Below, piece after piece: positions 14,385 to 23,074 of a stretch of DNA of 64,000 nt; the stretch's first letter is position 1, and each line of letters opens with the position of its first letter. Location: NCBI GenBank assembly GCA_965279065.1, contig OZ257134.1:930001-994000 (forward strand), given 5' to 3'. The notes beneath the pieces were generated by a model. The model did not search any database and was not told where the DNA came from. It was given only the letters and a program-made list of their open reading frames with translations. Both the position numbers and the translations under genes were made by a program. Origin of the DNA: JAKAXS01 sp965279065. Lineage in GTDB: Bacteria; Pseudomonadota; Alphaproteobacteria; Rhizobiales; Hyphomicrobiaceae.

Positions 14385-17300
14385 TGGCAACCTTGGCTTT
14401 GGCTGTCGTCGGCGCCGCCGCCGGCAGCGCGATCTTGCCTGCCGGCTTCTCGGTGCTGGGCGCCACGCTGTCGGGCGCGGCGATCGGCTCGCAGATCGGC
14501 GCGTTTGCAGGCTCCTACATCGATCAGGCGTTGTTCGGCGGCTCCGGCGCCTCGCGCACCGTGCAGGGCCCGCGCCTGTCCGATCTGCACGTCACTGCAT
14601 CGACCGAGGGTGCGCCGATTCCGCGCGTCTATGGCCGCGTGCGCATCGGCGGCCAGGTCATCTGGACGTCCGGCATCGCCGAACAGGTGGTGAAAAGCAC
14701 GCAGAGCACCGGTGGCGGCGGTGGCAAGGGATCGCGCGGACGCGGCGGCGGTGGCGGCAGCACGACGACGATCGAGTACCGCTATTCGGCAAGCTTCGCC
14801 GTGGCCTTGTCGGACGGCGTGCTGACCGGCCTCGGCCGCGTCTGGGCCGACAACAAGGAGATCAGCCTCGGCAATCTCACCTATCGCTTCTATCCGGGTG
14901 ACGAGACACAGGACCCCGACCCGGTGATCGCCGCCGCACTCGGTGCCGACAACGCCCCTGCGTTCCGCGGTACGGCCTACGTCCTTTTCGAGGCGATGCC
15001 GCTGGCGGCCTACGGCAATCGCATCCCGCAGCTGTCCTTCGAGGTCTCGCGCGCGCTCGATCCCTTGGCCGATCAGGTCAAGGCCGTCGTCATGATCCCG
15101 GGATCGGGAGAATTCGTCTACGCCACCGAGGCCGTGCAGCATCTTCTCGGGCCCGGCAACGAAGAGAACCTCAACGTCCACACGCGCCGCGGCGTCGCCG
15201 ACTGGACGGCTTCACTTGACCAGATGGCCGCCGAGTTGCCGAACGTCGGTTCCGTCTCGCTGATCGTGAGCTGGTTCGGCACCGATCTGCGCGCCGCGGA
15301 CTGCCAGCTGCGGCCCGGCGTCGAACTGCGCGACAAGAAGACCAAGCCGTTGACGTGGGGCGTGTCCGGCGAGTCGCGCGCCACCGCGCATCTGACCAGC
15401 CAGCGCGACGGCCGTCCCGCTTATGGCGGCACGCCCTCCGATACCACCGTGATCGCCGCGATCCAGGACCTGAAGACGCGCGGCTTCTCCGTCACGCTGA
15501 CGCCTTTCATTATGATGGACGTGCCGGACGACAACACGCTGCCGGATCCCTATTCGAGTTCGCCCTCCCAGCCGTCCTATCCCTGGCGCGGACGCATCAC
15601 CTGCAATCCCGCGCCGGGCCGCCCCGGCACCGTCGACAAGACCGCGGCCGCCGCCACGCAGATCGACGCCTTCGTCGGCACGGTGACGGCCGCCAACTTC
15701 TCGATCGTCGGCGGCGAAGTCGTCTACGCCGGGCCGGCCCAGTGGTCGCTGCGTCGCATGGTGCTGCACATGGCGCACCTCGCCAAGGCGGCGGGCGGCG
15801 TCGACGCCTTCGTTCTCGGCAGCGAACTGCGCGGCCTGAGCCAGGTCCGCAGCGGCGCCGGCACGTTTCCCTTTGTCGCCGCCCTGGCAACGCTCGCGGC
15901 CGACGTGAAGGCCGTCCTCGGTCCGGCGACGAAAATCATCTACGCCGCCGACTGGTCGGAATATTTCGGCTACCAGCCGCCTGACGGCACTGGTGACGTC
16001 TATTTCCACCTCGACCCGCTGTGGGCGTCAGCGGACATCGATGCCATCGGTATCGACGTCTACTGGCCGCTGTCCGATTGGCGCGATGGTGCCGGCCACC
16101 TCGATTTCCAGCAGGGCGTGCGCACGATCTACGATCTGGACTACCTGCGCGGCAATCTCCAGGCTGGTGAGGGCTACGACTTCTATTACGCGTCAGACGC
16201 CGATCGCCAGGCGCAGGTGCGTTCGCCGATCACCGACGGCTTGGGCAAGCCGTGGATCTATCGTTACAAGGACATCAAGTCCTGGTGGCTGAACCAGCAC
16301 TTCGATCGCCCCGGCGGCGTCGAGAACCTGAGCCCGACGGCATGGGTGCCGCAGTCCAAGCCCTTCTGGCTGATGGAGATCGGCTGCGCCGCCGTCGACA
16401 AGAGCTCCAACCAGCCCAACGTCTTCGTCGACCCGAAAAGTTCGGAAAGTTTCCTGCCGTACTTCTCGACCGGCGTGCGCGATGACTTCATGCAGCGCCG
16501 CTTCCTGCGCGCCTTCATCGAGGGCTTCGATCCGACGAGCCCAAACTATGTGACCGGACTGAATCCGGTGTCGTCGGTCTTCGGTGGCCGCATGGTCGAT
16601 ACGGCGCGCATCCACGTCTACGCCTGGGATGCGCGGCCTTACCCGGCATTTCCTTTCGACACGGCGCTGTGGATCGACGGCGACAACTGGCGCTTCGGGC
16701 ACTGGCTGAACGGCCGCCTCACGGGCGTGCCGCTCGACAGTGCGGTCGGCACGATCCTGCAGGACTTCGACTTCGCTGACTTCGACACCAGTGGCATCAA
16801 CGGCATGGTACAGGGCTTCGTCATCGACCGGGTGATGTCCGCGCGCGAGGCCATGCAGCCGCTCGAACTCGCCTACTTCTTCGACGCCCTGGAATCCGGC
16901 GCCAAAGTCGTGTTCCGTCACCGCGGCGGCGAGCCTTCCGTCGCCACGTTCGCGCTGGCCGACCTCGTCGAGGCCAAGCCCGACAGCGCCTTGCTGAGCC
17001 TGACGCGGGGTCAGGAAACCGAACTGCCAGCGTCCGCCAAGGTCACCTTTGTCCGCGCCGACGGCGACTATCGCCAGGCTGTCGTCGAGGCGCGGCGGCT
17101 GGCCGGCGCCAGCGGCCGCGTCGCGCAGGCCGAGCTTCCGCTCGTGCTCGAGGCCGAGCGTGCCGGCGCCATCGCCGAGAGCTGGCTGTACGAGACCTGG
17201 GCGGCGCGCGAGCGTGCCGGTTTCACCCTGCCGCCGAGCGCGCTGGCGTTGGAGCCGGGCGACGTCGTCACGCTGGCCGCGGACGGCAGCGAAAATCTTG

Positions 17301-18355
17301 TCAACATCCGCGAAATCAGCGACCACGGCGCCCGCGAGATCGACGGACGGTCCATCGATCCCCAGGTCTACGCCGCCGTGACCGTGCCGGGCCGGACCGT
17401 GGACTCCAGCCCACCCGTTTCCACCGGCGCACCCGAGTTCGAGTTCCTCGACCTGCCGCTGCTGCGCGGCGACGAACGGCCCGAGCAAGGCTACATCGCC
17501 GCTGCCAAGGAACCCTGGCCCGGCTCCATCGCCGTGTTCGGCTCGCCGACAGAGGCCGGCTTCACGCTGAAGGGCCTCGCGCCCTTCGCGTCCGTCCTCG
17601 GCGAAACGCTCGATGCCTTTCCGCCCGGCCCCGTCGGCGTCTTCGATCGCGCCACGCGCTGTCGCGTCGAGATCGGCGCTGGCGAACTGACGTCGGCGAC
17701 GCAGGCGGCCCTGTTCTCCGGCGCCAACACGGCAGCGATCCGCAACGCCGACGGCGCCTGGGAAGTCTTCCAGTACGTGGCAGCCACGCTGACGGCCGAG
17801 CGGACCTATGAGTTGTCCGGCCTGCTGCGCTGCCAGGGTGGAACCGAGCCGGCCATGACGGCGACACTGCCCGTCGGCACGCGCGTCGTCTTCCTGTCCG
17901 AAGCACTGGCCCCGATCGACGTCTCCCTCGCCGACACGCGATTGCCCTTGAACTGGCGCGTCGGCCCGGCGGTCTACGATATCGGGCACGAGAGCTACGT
18001 GGCGCGCACGCACACCTTCCAGGGTATCGGCCTGCGGCCGTTATCTCCCGTCCATGTGCGCGGCGCGCGCAATGCTGGCGACCTGGCGATCACCTGGGTC
18101 CGGCGCACGCGCATCGGCGGCGACAACTGGGAGCCGCCGGACGTTCCGCTCAGCGAAGAGCAAGAGCGCTACGAGATCGACGTTCTCGACGGCGCCATCG
18201 TGAAGCGGACCCTGACGGCGACGGCACCGGCGGTGACCTACACGTCGGCACAGCAAGTGACGGACTTCGGCGCGCCGCAAGCCAGCGTCGCCGTCGCGAT
18301 CTACCAGATGAGCGCCGCTTACGGTCGTGGCGCCGCCGCACGCGCCACGCTCTGA
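14384..18355 (+). CDS. GTA baseplate megatron protein with TIM-barrel-like domain (g15-like)
   Basis: 1323 residues from ATG 14384. The N-terminus is Gly/Ala-rich and membrane-like (AVVGAAAGSAILPAGF), as in its family; the next part contains IPRVYGRVRIGGQVIW and a Gly-rich loop. The central third is the GTA TIM-barrel-like domain (glycoside-hydrolase-like; IIYAADWSEYFGY, IDAIGIDVYWPLSDWR). The rest is Phage-tail_3 and a C-terminal sheet domain. It forms the central tail-tip hub that contacts the recipient. It is among the most conserved GTA genes and confirms the class. Confidence 0.93.
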   Translation: MATLALAVVGAAAGSAILPAGFSVLGATLSGAAIGSQIGAFAGSYIDQALFGGSGASRTVQGPRLSDLHVTASTEGAPIPRVYGRVRIGGQVIWTSGIAEQVVKSTQSTGGGGGKGSRGRGGGGGSTTTIEYRYSASFAVALSDGVLTGLGRVWADNKEISLGNLTYRFYPGDETQDPDPVIAAALGADNAPAFRGTAYVLFEAMPLAAYGNRIPQLSFEVSRALDPLADQVKAVVMIPGSGEFVYATEAVQHLLGPGNEENLNVHTRRGVADWTASLDQMAAELPNVGSVSLIVSWFGTDLRAADCQLRPGVELRDKKTKPLTWGVSGESRATAHLTSQRDGRPAYGGTPSDTTVIAAIQDLKTRGFSVTLTPFIMMDVPDDNTLPDPYSSSPSQPSYPWRGRITCNPAPGRPGTVDKTAAAATQIDAFVGTVTAANFSIVGGEVVYAGPAQWSLRRMVLHMAHLAKAAGGVDAFVLGSELRGLSQVRSGAGTFPFVAALATLAADVKAVLGPATKIIYAADWSEYFGYQPPDGTGDVYFHLDPLWASADIDAIGIDVYWPLSDWRDGAGHLDFQQGVRTIYDLDYLRGNLQAGEGYDFYYASDADRQAQVRSPITDGLGKPWIYRYKDIKSWWLNQHFDRPGGVENLSPTAWVPQSKPFWLMEIGCAAVDKSSNQPNVFVDPKSSESFLPYFSTGVRDDFMQRRFLRAFIEGFDPTSPNYVTGLNPVSSVFGGRMVDTARIHVYAWDARPYPAFPFDTALWIDGDNWRFGHWLNGRLTGVPLDSAVGTILQDFDFADFDTSGINGMVQGFVIDRVMSAREAMQPLELAYFFDALESGAKVVFRHRGGEPSVATFALADLVEAKPDSALLSLTRGQETELPASAKVTFVRADGDYRQAVVEARRLAGASGRVAQAELPLVLEAERAGAIAESWLYETWAARERAGFTLPPSALALEPGDVVTLAADGSENLVNIREISDHGAREIDGRSIDPQVYAAVTVPGRTVDSSPPVSTGAPEFEFLDLPLLRGDERPEQGYIAAAKEPWPGSIAVFGSPTEAGFTLKGLAPFASVLGETLDAFPPGPVGVFDRATRCRVEIGAGELTSATQAALFSGANTAAIRNADGAWEVFQYVAATLTAERTYELSGLLRCQGGTEPAMTATLPVGTRVVFLSEALAPIDVSLADTRLPLNWRVGPAVYDIGHESYVARTHTFQGIGLRPLSPVHVRGARNAGDLAITWVRRTRIGGDNWEPPDVPLSEEQERYEIDVLDGAIVKRTLTATAPAVTYTSAQQVTDFGAPQASVAVAIYQMSAAYGRGAAARATL

Positions 18356-18379
18356 GCATCGCCAATCGAGGAGACGACG

Positions 18380-19681
18380 ATGAACCAGCCCGCATGGCTT
18401 ACGGAGGCATGGGCGGAATTCGGCCAGGCCGAACGTGCCGGCTCCGCCCACAATCCGCGCATCGTCAAGCTCTACGCCGATGCCGGCCACCCGTCCGTCC
18501 GCAACGACGAAGTCGCCTGGTGCGCCGCCTTCCTCGGCGCCTGCCTGGAGCGCAGCGGCATCCGCGCCACGCGCTCGCTGATGGCGCGCTCCTATGCGGC
18601 CTGGGGCAATCCCGCCGATGCGCCCGAATACGGCGCCATCGCCGTTCTCACGCGCACGGCCGATCCGACGCTGGGTCACGTCGGATTCGTCGTGGGCGCG
18701 ACGACTGACACGCTGTTCCTTCTCGGCGGCAACCAGTCCGACGCCGTGACCGTCGCCGCGTTTCCCATGTCGCGGCTCGTCGCCGTGCGATGGCCTTCGA
18801 CCGCCGCGTCCACGACACCGACGCCCACAGCGCCGAATCCCGCCATCGACATTTTCGAACGCGCCCTGGCTCACGTCCTCGAAATGGAAGGCGGCTTCAG
18901 CGACGATCCTTACGATCCCGGTGGCGCAACCAACCGGGGTATCACGCTGGCGACCTACGCGGCATGGAAGGGTCGGCCGCTCAACGCCGCGACGTCGCCC
19001 GCATTGCTGGCAGCACTCAAATCGATCACGCCGGAAGAGGTGCGCGAGATTTATCTCAAGCGCTATTGGCGCGTTTCCGGCTGCCCGCAACTCCAGCGGG
19101 CCCTTGCCATCATGCAGTTCGATACCGGCGTCAACCACGGCCCGGGCACCGCGATCCGCATTCTGCAGCAGGTCGTTGGCGCCGATGTCGATGGCGAGAT
19201 CGGCCCGCAGACGCTCGCCGCGATTGCCGCCCGGCCGGTGCCGAAAATTCTCGACACCTACGCCGCCAACCGCCGCGAGCGCTACCGCGCCATGCCGCAC
19301 TTCTGGCGCTTCGGCCGCGGCTGGCTCGCGCGCGTCGACAAGACCCTCACGCTGGCCCGTTCGATAGCCGGCGACACCTCGAACTCTCGGACCAGCAAAG
19401 GAGACGCAACGATGATTGAAACGACGAACGGCACTGGAAAATGGTGGGGCAATTCGATGACGATCTGGGGCGCGCTGACGACGGGTCTCGCCGCGATCCT
19501 GCCCGTGTTCGGTCCGCTGTTCGGGCTCGACCTCACCGGCGAACTGATCGGCCAGCTCGGCTCTGAGGCCGTGGCCGCCGGCCAGGCTGTCGTGGCCCTC
19601 GTCGGCACGCTGCTCACGATCACCGGCCGCTCGCGCGCCACGCAACCCATCGAACGCCGCATCTTCAACGTTCGCCTGTAG
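18380..19681 (+). CDS. Fused endolysin: TIGR02594/CHAP-like + GH108 N-acetylmuramidase + holin-like tail
   Basis: 433 residues in three parts. Residues 1-135 are a TIGR02594 (CHAP-like) domain with C48 in AWCAAF and H100 in LGHVGFVV. After a Thr/Pro linker, residues about 155-330 are a glycosyl hydrolase 108 muramidase with E170 in EMEGGFSDDPYDPGG and a PG_binding_3 end (IGPQTLAAI). Residues 345-433 resemble small phage holin-like proteins (MTIWGALTTGLAAILPVFG ... ALVGTLLTITGRSRA). A strong internal ribosome site precedes Met345 (see the separate entry). The protein would cut the cell wall for release or entry. It is preceded by GAGGAGACGACG. Confidence 0.85.
   Translation: MNQPAWLTEAWAEFGQAERAGSAHNPRIVKLYADAGHPSVRNDEVAWCAAFLGACLERSGIRATRSLMARSYAAWGNPADAPEYGAIAVLTRTADPTLGHVGFVVGATTDTLFLLGGNQSDAVTVAAFPMSRLVAVRWPSTAASTTPTPTAPNPAIDIFERALAHVLEMEGGFSDDPYDPGGATNRGITLATYAAWKGRPLNAATSPALLAALKSITPEEVREIYLKRYWRVSGCPQLQRALAIMQFDTGVNHGPGTAIRILQQVVGADVDGEIGPQTLAAIAARPVPKILDTYAANRRERYRAMPHFWRFGRGWLARVDKTLTLARSIAGDTSNSRTSKGDATMIETTNGTGKWWGNSMTIWGALTTGLAAILPVFGPLFGLDLTGELIGQLGSEAVAAGQAVVALVGTLLTITGRSRATQPIERRIFNVRL
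19398..19414 (+). promoter_or_regulatory. Internal Shine-Dalgarno and start codon inside the endolysin gene
   Basis: AAGGAG at 19398-19403 lies eight bases before an in-frame ATG at 19412. Starting there would give an 89-residue holin-like protein identical to the C-terminal part of the fusion. Either a former separate holin gene lost its upstream stop codon, or both products are made. Confidence 0.6.
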
Positions 19682-19689
19682 CGCACAAT

Positions 19690-19718
19690 CGGCCGCTCCA
19701 CCTGCGTCGGGGCGGCCG
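19690..19718 (+). terminator. Hairpin at the end of the GTA cluster
   Basis: CGGCCGC (19690-19696) pairs with GCGGCCG (19712-19718), a 7-bp GC stem just after the last GTA-region stop. There is no U run, so an intrinsic terminator is only possible. Confidence 0.3.
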
Positions 19719-19791
19719 CTGCCGGGCGCGAATGCGCAACATTCATTGCCCATTCACGCCCGGCGCACTAGGTTCAGCCTCGAAGCGAGGT

Positions 19792-20082
19792 ATGATGCGC
19801 CGTCCGGTTTTTGTTGTCACCGCCCTGGTCCTCGCCAGCGCGCCTGCGCAGGCGGCGAGCCGCTGCATCAACGACTGGTCGGAGGCCGCGCCCATCGTTC
19901 GCAGTGAGGGCCTTTACACCGTTGAAAAATTGACGGCCGAGGCGCGCCAGCACATCAAGGGCAGCATTATCAAGACGACGCTGTGCCAGGACGACGCCAC
20001 CTGGGTTTTTCGCCTGATCGTCCGTGTTAAGGGCAACCTCAAAATGATGACGGTGGATGCTAAAAACCCATTCCCGCGCTAG
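19792..20082 (+). CDS. Small periplasmic PepSY-like protein, probable FeuN-like modulator
   Basis: 96 residues from ATG 19792 (GAAGCGAGG upstream). It has a clear signal peptide (RRPVFVVTALVLASAPAQA) and a short domain with a PepSY-like helix and strands (LTAEARQHIKGSIIKTT ... WVFRLIVRVKGNLKMMTVDAKN). It lies 73 bp upstream of an OmpR-type regulator and its sensor. In Sinorhizobium meliloti a small periplasmic protein, FeuN, modulates the FeuQ sensor; as I recall it is encoded beside feuPQ. That, with the cycHJKL operon downstream, makes a FeuN role likely here but unproven. Confidence 0.6.
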   Translation: MMRRPVFVVTALVLASAPAQAASRCINDWSEAAPIVRSEGLYTVEKLTAEARQHIKGSIIKTTLCQDDATWVFRLIVRVKGNLKMMTVDAKNPFPR

Positions 20083-20155
20083 CGCATGGCTTCTTTGCGC
20101 ACCTATAATCCCGGTCTGTGCTTTCTAATACAACCCGAGCCATAGCGAGACCCCC

Positions 20156-20842
20156 GTGCGCATTCTCGTCGTCGAAGATGACAAGGACCTCAACCGCCAG
20201 CTCTGCTCCGCGCTAACCGACAGCGGTTACGCGGTCGACAGCGCCGCCGACGGCGAGGAGGGATACTTTCTCGGCGACACCGAACCCTACGACGTCGTCA
20301 TCCTCGACATCGGCCTGCCCAAGATGGACGGCATCTCGGTGCTGGAGCAGTGGCGCCGCGCCAACCGCGTCATGCCTGTCATTATCCTCACGGCGCGCGA
20401 CCGCTGGAGCGACAAGGTCGCCGGCATGGATGCCGGCGCCGACGACTACGTCGCCAAGCCCTTTCACATGGAGGAGTTGCTGGCCCGCGTCCGCGCCCAG
20501 GTGCGCCGCGCGACGGGCCACGCCAAGAGCGAGATCGAGTGCGGTCCCGTGCGCCTCGACACCAAGGCCGCGCGCGTGACCTTCGACGGCCAGCAGGTGA
20601 AGCTCACCTCGCATGAGTACCGACTTCTCGCTTACCTCATGCATCACAACGGCCGCGTCGTCTCGCGCACGGAACTGGTCGAGCACCTCTACGATCAGGA
20701 CTTCGATCGCGACAGCAATACCATCGAGGTGTTCATTGGCCGCCTGCGCAAGAAGATTCCCTCCGACATGATCGAGACGGTGCGCGGCCTGGGCTATCGC
20801 ATGCAGGCAAAGACGGAGCCGCAAAAGTCCGATGAGGTTTAA
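20156..20842 (+). CDS. feuP: OmpR-family response regulator, FeuP-like
   Basis: 228 residues from GTG 20156. Receiver domain with the acidic pocket VVEDD at residues 5-9, phospho-acceptor D51 (LDIGLPKMDG) and K in YVAKPF; then an OmpR winged helix (residues about 125-220, SHEYRLLAYLMHHNGRVVSR). It overlaps the sensor gene by 11 bp. In Rhizobium leguminosarum, feuPQ was described together with the cycHJKL operon in high-affinity iron uptake work, and the same association appears here. In S. meliloti FeuP controls cyclic glucan export. Confidence 0.8.
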   Translation: MRILVVEDDKDLNRQLCSALTDSGYAVDSAADGEEGYFLGDTEPYDVVILDIGLPKMDGISVLEQWRRANRVMPVIILTARDRWSDKVAGMDAGADDYVAKPFHMEELLARVRAQVRRATGHAKSEIECGPVRLDTKAARVTFDGQQVKLTSHEYRLLAYLMHHNGRVVSRTELVEHLYDQDFDRDSNTIEVFIGRLRKKIPSDMIETVRGLGYRMQAKTEPQKSDEV

Positions 20843-22217
20843 CTCCCTCGCGTTTCGCCTGTTCGCGACGTCGGCGGCGTGGACCCTTTTCGTGCTGCCG
20901 CTGGCCGGCATCATTATTTTCCAGCTCTATCGCGATGACGTGCAGGCGAGCTTCGACGGCCGTATCGAAAAGCTCGTCAATGCCATCGCCGTCGACAGCT
21001 TGAGTTCCGGCGGCAACGAGCCGGTGGCGCCGGTCAACCGCTACGAACCGCTATTCGAGGAGACGCACTCGGGCTGGTATTGGCAGATCCGCCCGCTTGA
21101 TGACGTTACGGGCAACCGCCTCGTCTCCGCCTCGCTCGCCACCGCAACGCTGCCCTCCCCCCTCGAAGAGAAAGTCGCGCCCGACCCCAACGGCGCGCGC
21201 TGGCTCAACACCACCGGACCCGTGGGCGAGACCATCCGCATGGTCGAAGTCGTAGACACCAACAATCACGTCGAGAACGCCGGCCGCTACTCCGTCATCG
21301 TCGCCGGCCCCGTCGACTGGCTGGAGAGCCGCAACACCAACTTCCTGACGCGCCTGACGATTGCCCTGGCGTTGTCGGGGCTTGGCCTGCTCGCCGTGAC
21401 GCTGTTCCAGATCCGCTTCGGCCTGCTGCCGTTGCGCGCCATCGAGCACGGCCTGTCCGATATCCGTTCGGGCAAGTCCTCCAAGCTCGAAGGCGAACTC
21501 CCCACCGAGATCGAGCCGCTGCAGTCGGAACTCAATGCCCTGTTGCGTTCAAATCAGGAGATCGTCGAGCGCGCCCGCACTCAGGTCGGCAACCTTGCCC
21601 ACGCGCTGAAGACGCCGCTTGCCGTCATTACCAATGAGGCCCGCGAGGACAAGACGCCGCTGGGCACCAAGGTGGCGGAGCAGGCGGCGCTGATGCGCGA
21701 TCAGGTGTCTCACTATCTCGACCGCGCCCGCATGGCGGCCCGCGTCTCCGTCATCGGCCGCCTGACCGATGTCCAGAGCGTCGTCGATCCGCTGCGCCGC
21801 GCCCTTGAGCGCATTCATCGCGATCGCGGCGTGGAGATCACGGTGAATTGTCCGCCCGGTCTGCGCTTCCAGGGCGAGCGCCACGATCTGGAAGAGATCC
21901 TGGGCAACGTGTTGGACAACGCCTGCAAGTGGGCCCGGTCCAACGTCTATCTCGATGTCGCCAAACAGGTTTCGGGACAGGTGCGCACCGGCCCCAGCCG
22001 CATCGTCATCACCGTGGAGGACGATGGCCCCGGTCTCACCGAGGATCAGCGCAAGCGCATCGGCAAACGCGGCCTGCGGCTGGACGAGACCAAGCCCGGC
22101 TCCGGCCTCGGCCTGTCGATCGTCACCGACCTGGTGCAACTCTACCACGGAGATTTTTCACTCGATCAATCCGCCCACGGCGGCCTGTCGGTAAGGCTTG
22201 AACTGCCTGGAATGTAG
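20832..22217 (+). CDS. feuQ: Sensor histidine kinase, FeuQ-like
   Basis: 461 residues. TM1 at about 12-32, a periplasmic sensor of ~135 residues, TM2 at about 175-195, and a short HAMP-like link. The H box is NLAHALKTPLAV with H257; the N box is NVLDNACKW; the G boxes are EDDGPGL and GSGLGLSIV. The A-L-K-T-P H box and overall design are those of PhoQ-type kinases. It would signal to the overlapping response regulator and be held in check by the small periplasmic protein upstream. Confidence 0.8.
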   Translation: MRFNSLAFRLFATSAAWTLFVLPLAGIIIFQLYRDDVQASFDGRIEKLVNAIAVDSLSSGGNEPVAPVNRYEPLFEETHSGWYWQIRPLDDVTGNRLVSASLATATLPSPLEEKVAPDPNGARWLNTTGPVGETIRMVEVVDTNNHVENAGRYSVIVAGPVDWLESRNTNFLTRLTIALALSGLGLLAVTLFQIRFGLLPLRAIEHGLSDIRSGKSSKLEGELPTEIEPLQSELNALLRSNQEIVERARTQVGNLAHALKTPLAVITNEAREDKTPLGTKVAEQAALMRDQVSHYLDRARMAARVSVIGRLTDVQSVVDPLRRALERIHRDRGVEITVNCPPGLRFQGERHDLEEILGNVLDNACKWARSNVYLDVAKQVSGQVRTGPSRIVITVEDDGPGLTEDQRKRIGKRGLRLDETKPGSGLGLSIVTDLVQLYHGDFSLDQSAHGGLSVRLELPGM

Positions 22218-22423
22218 CCATGGGGCGTGGGAAGACTGCGCGCTAAGCCGCCATCCCGAAAAGATTTCCAGCGTGCACTCTGGCCACAGGAGCCGAATTT
22301 TTGCCCGAATCCACATGGTAATGACTGCTAGAGGGTAGATAGTCTGGCCTAGAGTTCGGCAAGGTGCTGACGTGCATGCAGCGGCGCGACTCGCGCCGAC
22401 CTCGCAGACTTCCTGGAGATGGA

Positions 22424-22906
22424 ATGAAAAAGACTAATCAGAACAAGCATTTCATCGCCGCCGTCATGATCCCCTTGGGGATGGCGGTAGGCCTGTCGGC
22501 TTGTGCGAATAATCAGGACTCGGGCCTTGCCGTAGGCGCCGTTGCCGGTGGCCTCATCGGCAACCAGTTCGGCGGCGGAGGCGGCAAAGTCGCCGCGACC
22601 ATCGCCGGCGCCGTGATCGGCGGCATCGTCGGCAGCGAAATCGGCCGCTCCATGGACGAGCAGGATCGCCGCTACGCCCAGCAGGCCGAATATGATGCGT
22701 TCGAGCGCGGCCAGTCCGGCCAGGTCACGCATTGGAAGAACCCAGACAACGGCCGTTACGGCGAAGTTGTCCCGAGCCGTCCCTACAAGCGCAACGCCAT
22801 GGATTGCCGCGATTACACGCATAAAGTCTATATCGACGGGCGTCCGCAGGCCATGCGCGGCACCGCCTGCCGCAATCCCGACGGCACCTGGTCCAGCGTA
22901 AGCTGA
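22424..22906 (+). CDS. Glycine-zipper 2TM outer-membrane lipoprotein (17 kDa antigen type)
   Basis: 160 residues from ATG 22424 with GGAG upstream. Lipoprotein signal peptide with lipobox LSAC, then a glycine zipper (GAVAGGLIGNQFGGGGG ... GAVIGGIVGSEIG) as in Rickettsia 17 kDa antigen-like proteins, and a C-terminal domain with WKNPDNGRYGEVVPSRPY and two cysteines. It probably resides in the outer membrane. The 206 bp ahead of it show no gene. Confidence 0.85.
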   Translation: MKKTNQNKHFIAAVMIPLGMAVGLSACANNQDSGLAVGAVAGGLIGNQFGGGGGKVAATIAGAVIGGIVGSEIGRSMDEQDRRYAQQAEYDAFERGQSGQVTHWKNPDNGRYGEVVPSRPYKRNAMDCRDYTHKVYIDGRPQAMRGTACRNPDGTWSSVS

Positions 22907-22933
22907 TCACACGGGCTTCAACGGTTCAATTCG

Positions 22934-22972
22934 ATGCGGCGTCCCAGGCAACTGGGGCGCCGCATTTCTTTG
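22934..22972 (+). terminator. Intrinsic terminator after the lipoprotein gene
   Basis: A 13-base stem, ATGCGGCGTCCCA with TGGGGCGCCGCAT (one G-U pair), a six-base loop, then TTTCTTT. It separates the lipoprotein transcript from the cytochrome c maturation operon. Confidence 0.75.
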
Positions 22973-23074
22973 TATTTAATGGCTTTAATTTAGCAGCACG
23001 GGGTCCCAGGCCTTGCCACCGCCCCCTCTCGCACTTATTCCAACCGCTCAGGCTGAAGGTGATCGGGAACCTCG

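Noticed and set aside
16193..18013. 606-codon antisense open frame in the baseplate gene
   Set aside because: Shadow of the TIM-barrel baseplate gene; no recognisable motif, no ribosome binding site.
1..19700. Intact temperate prophage
   Set aside because: No integrase, repressor, replication genes or attachment sites; gene order and very short tape measure match GTA clusters. The terminase side is outside the window, so a remnant prophage cannot be fully excluded.
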